Assembly (NCBI GenBank): GCA_016179685.1
Contig: JACPCR010000102.1
Location: forward strand, 1-42,366
Reading direction: 5' to 3'
DNA from: Planctomycetota bacterium
GTDB lineage: Bacteria; Planctomycetota; PUPC01; JACPCR01
DNA: 42,366 bases
The position numbers were made by a program, and so were the translations under genes. This document shows, piece by piece, positions 39,395 to 42,366 of the stretch. The first letter of the stretch is position 1. Every line of letters begins with the position of its first letter. The notes below the pieces were generated by a model, which worked only from the letters and a program-made list of their open reading frames with translations, was not told the origin of the DNA and did no database searches.

Positions 39395-40333
39395 ATGGAC
39401 GTCCTGTGCCTTGGGATCGCGGTGGCCGACGCCATCGGCCGCCCCATCGACGTGATCCCGGAGAAGGCGAGGCTGGCGTTGTTCGATCGGATGGAGCTGC
39501 ACACGGGCGGATGCCCGCTGAATACCGCGATCGCACTCTCGAAGCTCGGATTCTCGAGCGGGTTGATCGCCAAGGTCGGGCATGACGGCTTCGGCGATTT
39601 CCTCATCCATTCGCTCGAGCAGGCCGGTGTGGATACCCGCGGCGTGGTGCGGGACCCGGAGGCTTCGACGTCGTTCACGTTCATCATGGTCAGTTCCGAC
39701 GGGGAACGGCGTTTTCTGCACACCATGGGCGCTAACGCCACCTTCCGGTTCGAGGACGTGCGGCTGGACTTGTTCGGAGAGGCCCGGGTCCTCTGCATCG
39801 GCGGGTCCTACCTCATGCCTCGTTTCGACGGCGAGGGCACCTCGGCTACCCTGCGCGCGGCACGGGCACGCGGGCTGGTGACCTGCCTCGATACGGCTTA
39901 CAACGACCGTATCCCCGACTGGTATGGGCTCATGGCACCCTGCTTCCAGCACCTGGATTATTTCCTCCCGTCCGTGGAGGAGGCGGAACGGATTTCAGGC
40001 CGGTCCCGGCCGGAGGACATGGCCCGGTTCTTCCGGGACCAGGGCTGCAAGGTCGTGGCCATCAAGCTGGGCAGCCGGGGTTGTTATGTGCTGGGCCCCC
40101 AGGCGGGACGGCTTCACCCGTCTTATCGGGTCCAGCCGGTGGACACCTCGGGCGCTGGGGACAGTTGGGTGGCCGGTTTCCTCGCGGGCCTGCTTCGGGG
40201 CCTGTCCCTGGAGGAGTGTGCAGACTTGGGCAACGCCACGGCGGCCCACTGCATCTTGGCCGTCGGCTGCACCACGGGCATCCGGCCCCTGGCCGACGTT
40301 CAGGCCTTCCAGAAGGCGACACCCAGGCGATAG
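39395..40333 (+). CDS. PfkB-family carbohydrate kinase
   Basis: A 312-residue ribokinase-type sugar kinase. The N-terminal sugar-binding GG motif (HTGGCPLNTAIALSKLG, 36-52) and the C-terminal anion-hole/catalytic motif DTSGAGDSWVAGF (250-262, catalytic Asp256) are clear. GGGGAGG precedes ATG 39395. Family members phosphorylate fructose, ribose, adenosine, 2-keto-3-deoxygluconate or similar. The downstream GH32/GH43-like gene hints at a fructose-type sugar, but this is inference. It starts 17 bases after the yraN stop. Confidence 0.88.
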   Translation: MDVLCLGIAVADAIGRPIDVIPEKARLALFDRMELHTGGCPLNTAIALSKLGFSSGLIAKVGHDGFGDFLIHSLEQAGVDTRGVVRDPEASTSFTFIMVSSDGERRFLHTMGANATFRFEDVRLDLFGEARVLCIGGSYLMPRFDGEGTSATLRAARARGLVTCLDTAYNDRIPDWYGLMAPCFQHLDYFLPSVEEAERISGRSRPEDMARFFRDQGCKVVAIKLGSRGCYVLGPQAGRLHPSYRVQPVDTSGAGDSWVAGFLAGLLRGLSLEECADLGNATAAHCILAVGCTTGIRPLADVQAFQKATPRR

Positions 40334-40424
40334 CACGACGAACCGGGAGACCTGCACGGGAGGCGGGTCGAACTCCTGTAGGGCGCCGGAGCAGGGCACG
40401 AGATTTCACGGGCGAGGAAAGAGC

Positions 40425-41882
40425 ATGTATCTGACACCGACGGCGAACCGGAACGAGATTGGCGACATCGAGGCCATTTACCACGAGGGTCGGTTTCACG
40501 TCTTTCATCTGGCGTTGCCGAGCCATGACGCGGTAGGCCACCTCATTTCGGAGGACGGTCTGACGTGGCAGCAGCTTCCAGCGGCGGTCCGGACGGGGGA
40601 GCCCGACGAGTTCGACGGCGATCAGATTTGGACGATGGGGGTGGTGAAGTTCCGGGGGATGTTTTTCATGCTCTACACCGCCTTGTCGGAGCGGGGGCGG
40701 ATGCAGCGGGTGGGTCTGGCGACGTCGAGGGACCTAGTGCGCTGGGAGAAGTACGGGGGCAATCCGGTGGCGAGTGCGGACCCGAGATGGTATGAGGCGA
40801 CGCCGGAGCGATGCCGGGTGGATTTCCGGGACCCGCACATCGTGGAAGTGGATGGGGTGCTCCACGCCTTCGTGGCGGCCCGGGAGAACGAGGGGATTCT
40901 GAACCGCCGAGGCTGTGCGGCTCATCTCGTATCGAAGGACGGTTACCATTGGGAGAGCAGGCCGCCGTCCTGCACGCCGCGCATCTCTTGGGATTTCGAG
41001 GTGCCGTCGGTGATGCGCGTGGGCGGCCGTTTCTACATGACCGCCAATCTGGCCGGCATCCGGGACGTCTACCGTGTGGCCGATCGGGTTGAGGGTCCCT
41101 ACCGCCGGCCCGCGGACGATTCGGTGTTACCGCAGACGAACAGTTCCAGCCGGCCCTGTTCCGCCCGTGGAAAAACTTATCTGTTTCACTGGCTGAGGTC
41201 GCAGGCCACGGACTGGCCGGGCCCCTTGAAGACCTGCGCAGCGCTGGTGGCCCCGAAGGAGGTGCGGACCTCGAGGGACGGCTCCCTGTGGCTCAGGTCC
41301 TTCGATGGCTGGGACGCGGTGGCTCGCGAAAAGGCCAGGCCGGTGAAGCCGCGGGCCTGGCTGCCCGGAGCGGACCGGAGGGTCTGGAAAGCGGAGGGCG
41401 GCGTGGTCGAAGGAGTGGCCGATCCGGGCACGCGGTTTCTGCTGCTTCCCGAGAATCTGGATGATTGCATCGTGGAGGCGACGTTCGAGCTGGACCGGTC
41501 TATGCCCCCGAGGGAATTCGGCCTGGCCCTGCGGTGCGACGAGACGGGCGACCAGGGGACCTTTGCGGAATGTGCGCCGGGCATTCACCGCGTCGAACTG
41601 GTGAAGGTGCTCCACAACCTGGAGCGGGGTCCGAACGCGCTCTGGCGCGGCCGCCATCTCGTGCAGGCCACTCACTTGGGGGTGAAGCCCGGACGCCGTT
41701 ACCGCGTCCGCGCCGTGGCCTACGGACCCTATATCGAGGTCAGCGTGAACGACCGCGTTCGGCTGTCCGCGCTGACGATGAGCCGGCGTGGCGGCCGCGC
41801 CGGGATTTTCCTCGAGGACGGCGCAGCACGGGTGCACGACGTCACCGTCCAGCCGCTGCACGCGCCCGCATGTTACTTCTGA
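40425..41882 (+). CDS. GH32/GH43-like five-bladed beta-propeller glycosidase-like protein
   Basis: A 485-residue soluble protein with the layout of GH32/GH68/GH43 enzymes: an N-terminal beta-propeller (about 1-310) and a C-terminal beta-sandwich (about 345-480). Three acidic residues fall in the expected order: D14 in GDIEAIYHEGRFHVFHL (where GH32 has NDPNG), D136 in FRDPHIV (the RDP motif) and E192 in WDFEVPS (where GH32 has EC). The first motif is altered, so activity is likely but the substrate is open. No signal peptide is visible, so it may act in the cytoplasm. GAGGAAAG before ATG 40425 supports the start; the frame is open upstream inside the kinase gene. Confidence 0.7.
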   Translation: MYLTPTANRNEIGDIEAIYHEGRFHVFHLALPSHDAVGHLISEDGLTWQQLPAAVRTGEPDEFDGDQIWTMGVVKFRGMFFMLYTALSERGRMQRVGLATSRDLVRWEKYGGNPVASADPRWYEATPERCRVDFRDPHIVEVDGVLHAFVAARENEGILNRRGCAAHLVSKDGYHWESRPPSCTPRISWDFEVPSVMRVGGRFYMTANLAGIRDVYRVADRVEGPYRRPADDSVLPQTNSSSRPCSARGKTYLFHWLRSQATDWPGPLKTCAALVAPKEVRTSRDGSLWLRSFDGWDAVAREKARPVKPRAWLPGADRRVWKAEGGVVEGVADPGTRFLLLPENLDDCIVEATFELDRSMPPREFGLALRCDETGDQGTFAECAPGIHRVELVKVLHNLERGPNALWRGRHLVQATHLGVKPGRRYRVRAVAYGPYIEVSVNDRVRLSALTMSRRGGRAGIFLEDGAARVHDVTVQPLHAPACYF

Positions 41883-42060
41883 CAGAGGTGAATCCAAGTC
41901 GCCTCATAGTCTTTGATTCCGCTAAAGTCTTACGAGAGTTGAAGTTCCGAAAGAGCCGAAAGAACGAACATGACCTGTGGGCCCGCAGATTAGAGTCCTA
42001 GGCTGTGACTTCTCCTCGCCCAGCGCCCACTACCTGGGCACCCGGTGGGCACCCGCCCGA

Positions 42061-42181
42061 GAAGTTGAAAGGTGTCCCGCCGGACTTGTCCCAGTGGGAG
42101 GCGGGTCGGGTGTCAGTTGATTTCTGAACCCTGATACCTTTTTGCACCCTTGTTGGGTTTGCGGGCTTCGTCCGCCTTAAG
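42061..42181 (+). repeat. Dispersed intergenic repeat B, copy 2
   Basis: Nearly identical to 4905-5030 and in the same orientation, including the CCCGCC...GGCGGG stem and the GCGGGCTTCG...CCGCCTTAAG end. It lacks the extra AACCCTG unit. Weaker similarity reaches left to about 41997, and GCTAAAGTCTTA (41921-41932) is also shared with the region left of copy 1. Most of the 415-base gap 41883-42297 is taken by this repeat and the IS end; nothing else is seen. Confidence 0.8.
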
Positions 42182-42260
42182 ATCCGAGGATTGCAGGCGA
42201 TGGCAGCGCTCGTTGGCGACGCCGGCAGCATAGCGCCTCGTGTAGCGTCCCCAAATTGAC

Positions 42261-42289
42261 TTGACTTATTTCAGAGTTTCGTGTATGAT
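42261..42289 (+). promoter_or_regulatory. Promoter of the transposase-like gene
   Basis: TTGACT (42261-42266), a 17-base spacer and TATGAT (42284-42289), ending 8 bases before ATG 42298. Transcription would start almost at the start codon, giving a nearly leaderless message. Confidence 0.6.
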
Positions 42290-42297
42290 CCCATTTC

Positions 42298-42366
42298 ATG
42301 AGCAGAATCGCAGCCCGGATTGTCCTGTCCCCCGAAGAACGCGTTGTCTTGGCCACTTGGGCGCAT
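42298..42366 (+). CDS. IS630-family transposase, N-terminus only (partial)
   Basis: The 23 visible codons include RIVLSPEERVVLATWAH, which fits the start of IS630-family transposases (IVLTEEERAELERWA-type opening helix, before a helix-turn-helix). The catalytic DDE domain lies outside the window. No Shine-Dalgarno is seen; the -10 box is only 8 bases upstream of the ATG. Confidence 0.6.
   Translation, partial: MSRIAARIVLSPEERVVLATWAH

Larger units (their letters stand above)
42241..42366 (+). mobile_element. Left end of a probable IS630-type insertion sequence (truncated by the window)
   Basis: The end of the window holds the start of a transposase-like gene (42298) with its own promoter. 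TGTAGCGTCCCC at 42241 may be the terminal inverted repeat, but the right end is outside the window, so the boundary is a guess. Confidence 0.5.

Noticed and set aside
41921..41960. Sigma-28-type promoter
   Set aside because: TAAAGTCTT is followed by a GCCGAAA-like word, but the spacing is wrong and no flagellar or chemotaxis gene follows.

Overview
This is a GC-rich bacterial chromosome segment from what looks like an uncultured or little-studied lineage near the PVC/planctomycete-type bacteria (Planctomycetota, Lentisphaerota, Hydrogenedentota or Sumerlaeota would all fit). The clues are a type IV/II pseudopilin of the FTLIELLVVIAIIAIL type with an H-X9-DG-like C-terminus, zinc-ribbon plus helix-turn-helix proteins beside an FHA/Ser-Thr kinase, a YfhO-family membrane protein, and many TPR proteins. 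No marker here allows a phylum call, so the lineage is an inference. The window starts inside one gene and ends inside another.

Layout. 1-3562: tandem pseudopilin genes (the first only as its last 60 bases), each with its own terminator, then a YfhO-like membrane protein. 3666-7679: a BioF-like enzyme (-), a Fur regulator (+) and a membrane-bound spermidine-synthase-like protein (-), with copy 1 of dispersed repeat B between the first two. 7685-10376: a promoter and tRNA-Ala(GGC), an enolase-superfamily gene overlapping a 2-hydroxyacid dehydrogenase gene, then tRNA-Leu(CAA). 10475-12719: cysC-cysH-cysQ (sulfate activation, reduction and PAP removal). 12706-13249: a MITE-like repeat, a promoter and two long hairpins. 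13380-17937: pheA, tpiA, secG, yicC and an rluB-type gene. 17938-18758: a gene-free island dense in hairpins, including a candidate structured RNA. 18759-20697: msrP-like and pyrF. 20795-24689: a promoter and a probable four-gene signalling cluster (two excisionase-type HTH proteins, one with a zinc ribbon; a TPR protein; an FHA-zinc ribbon-kinase). 24738-26042: a GSA-aminomutase-like aminotransferase (-), followed by the second MITE-like copy in inverted orientation. 26575-32154 (-): a 1053-residue membrane/methyltransferase-fold/TPR protein, a DnaK paralogue and a small TPR protein. 32309-33031: a phospholipid-methyltransferase-like gene. 33107-37291: rpmE-prfA-prmC-murA. 37563-39377: rpsP-trmD-rplS-yraN, without rimM. 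39395-41882: a PfkB sugar kinase and a GH32/GH43-like protein. 41883-42366: repeat B copy 2 and the start of an IS630-type transposase gene.

What stands out. Most genes are ordinary housekeeping genes. The unusual material lies between genes: (i) at least five stem-loops with unrelated stems but the same apical core GTGC-ACCC-GCAC (or its complement); (ii) two copies of a MITE-like element with short terminal inverted repeats, one of which supplies the last codons of cysQ; (iii) a second dispersed repeat (B), one copy next to an insertion sequence; and (iv) a multi-helix RNA candidate upstream of the msrP-like gene. Among proteins, the HTH/zinc-ribbon/TPR/FHA-kinase cluster and the DnaK/TPR group are the best candidates for poorly described systems. 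All function calls come from reading motifs; no database search was run.
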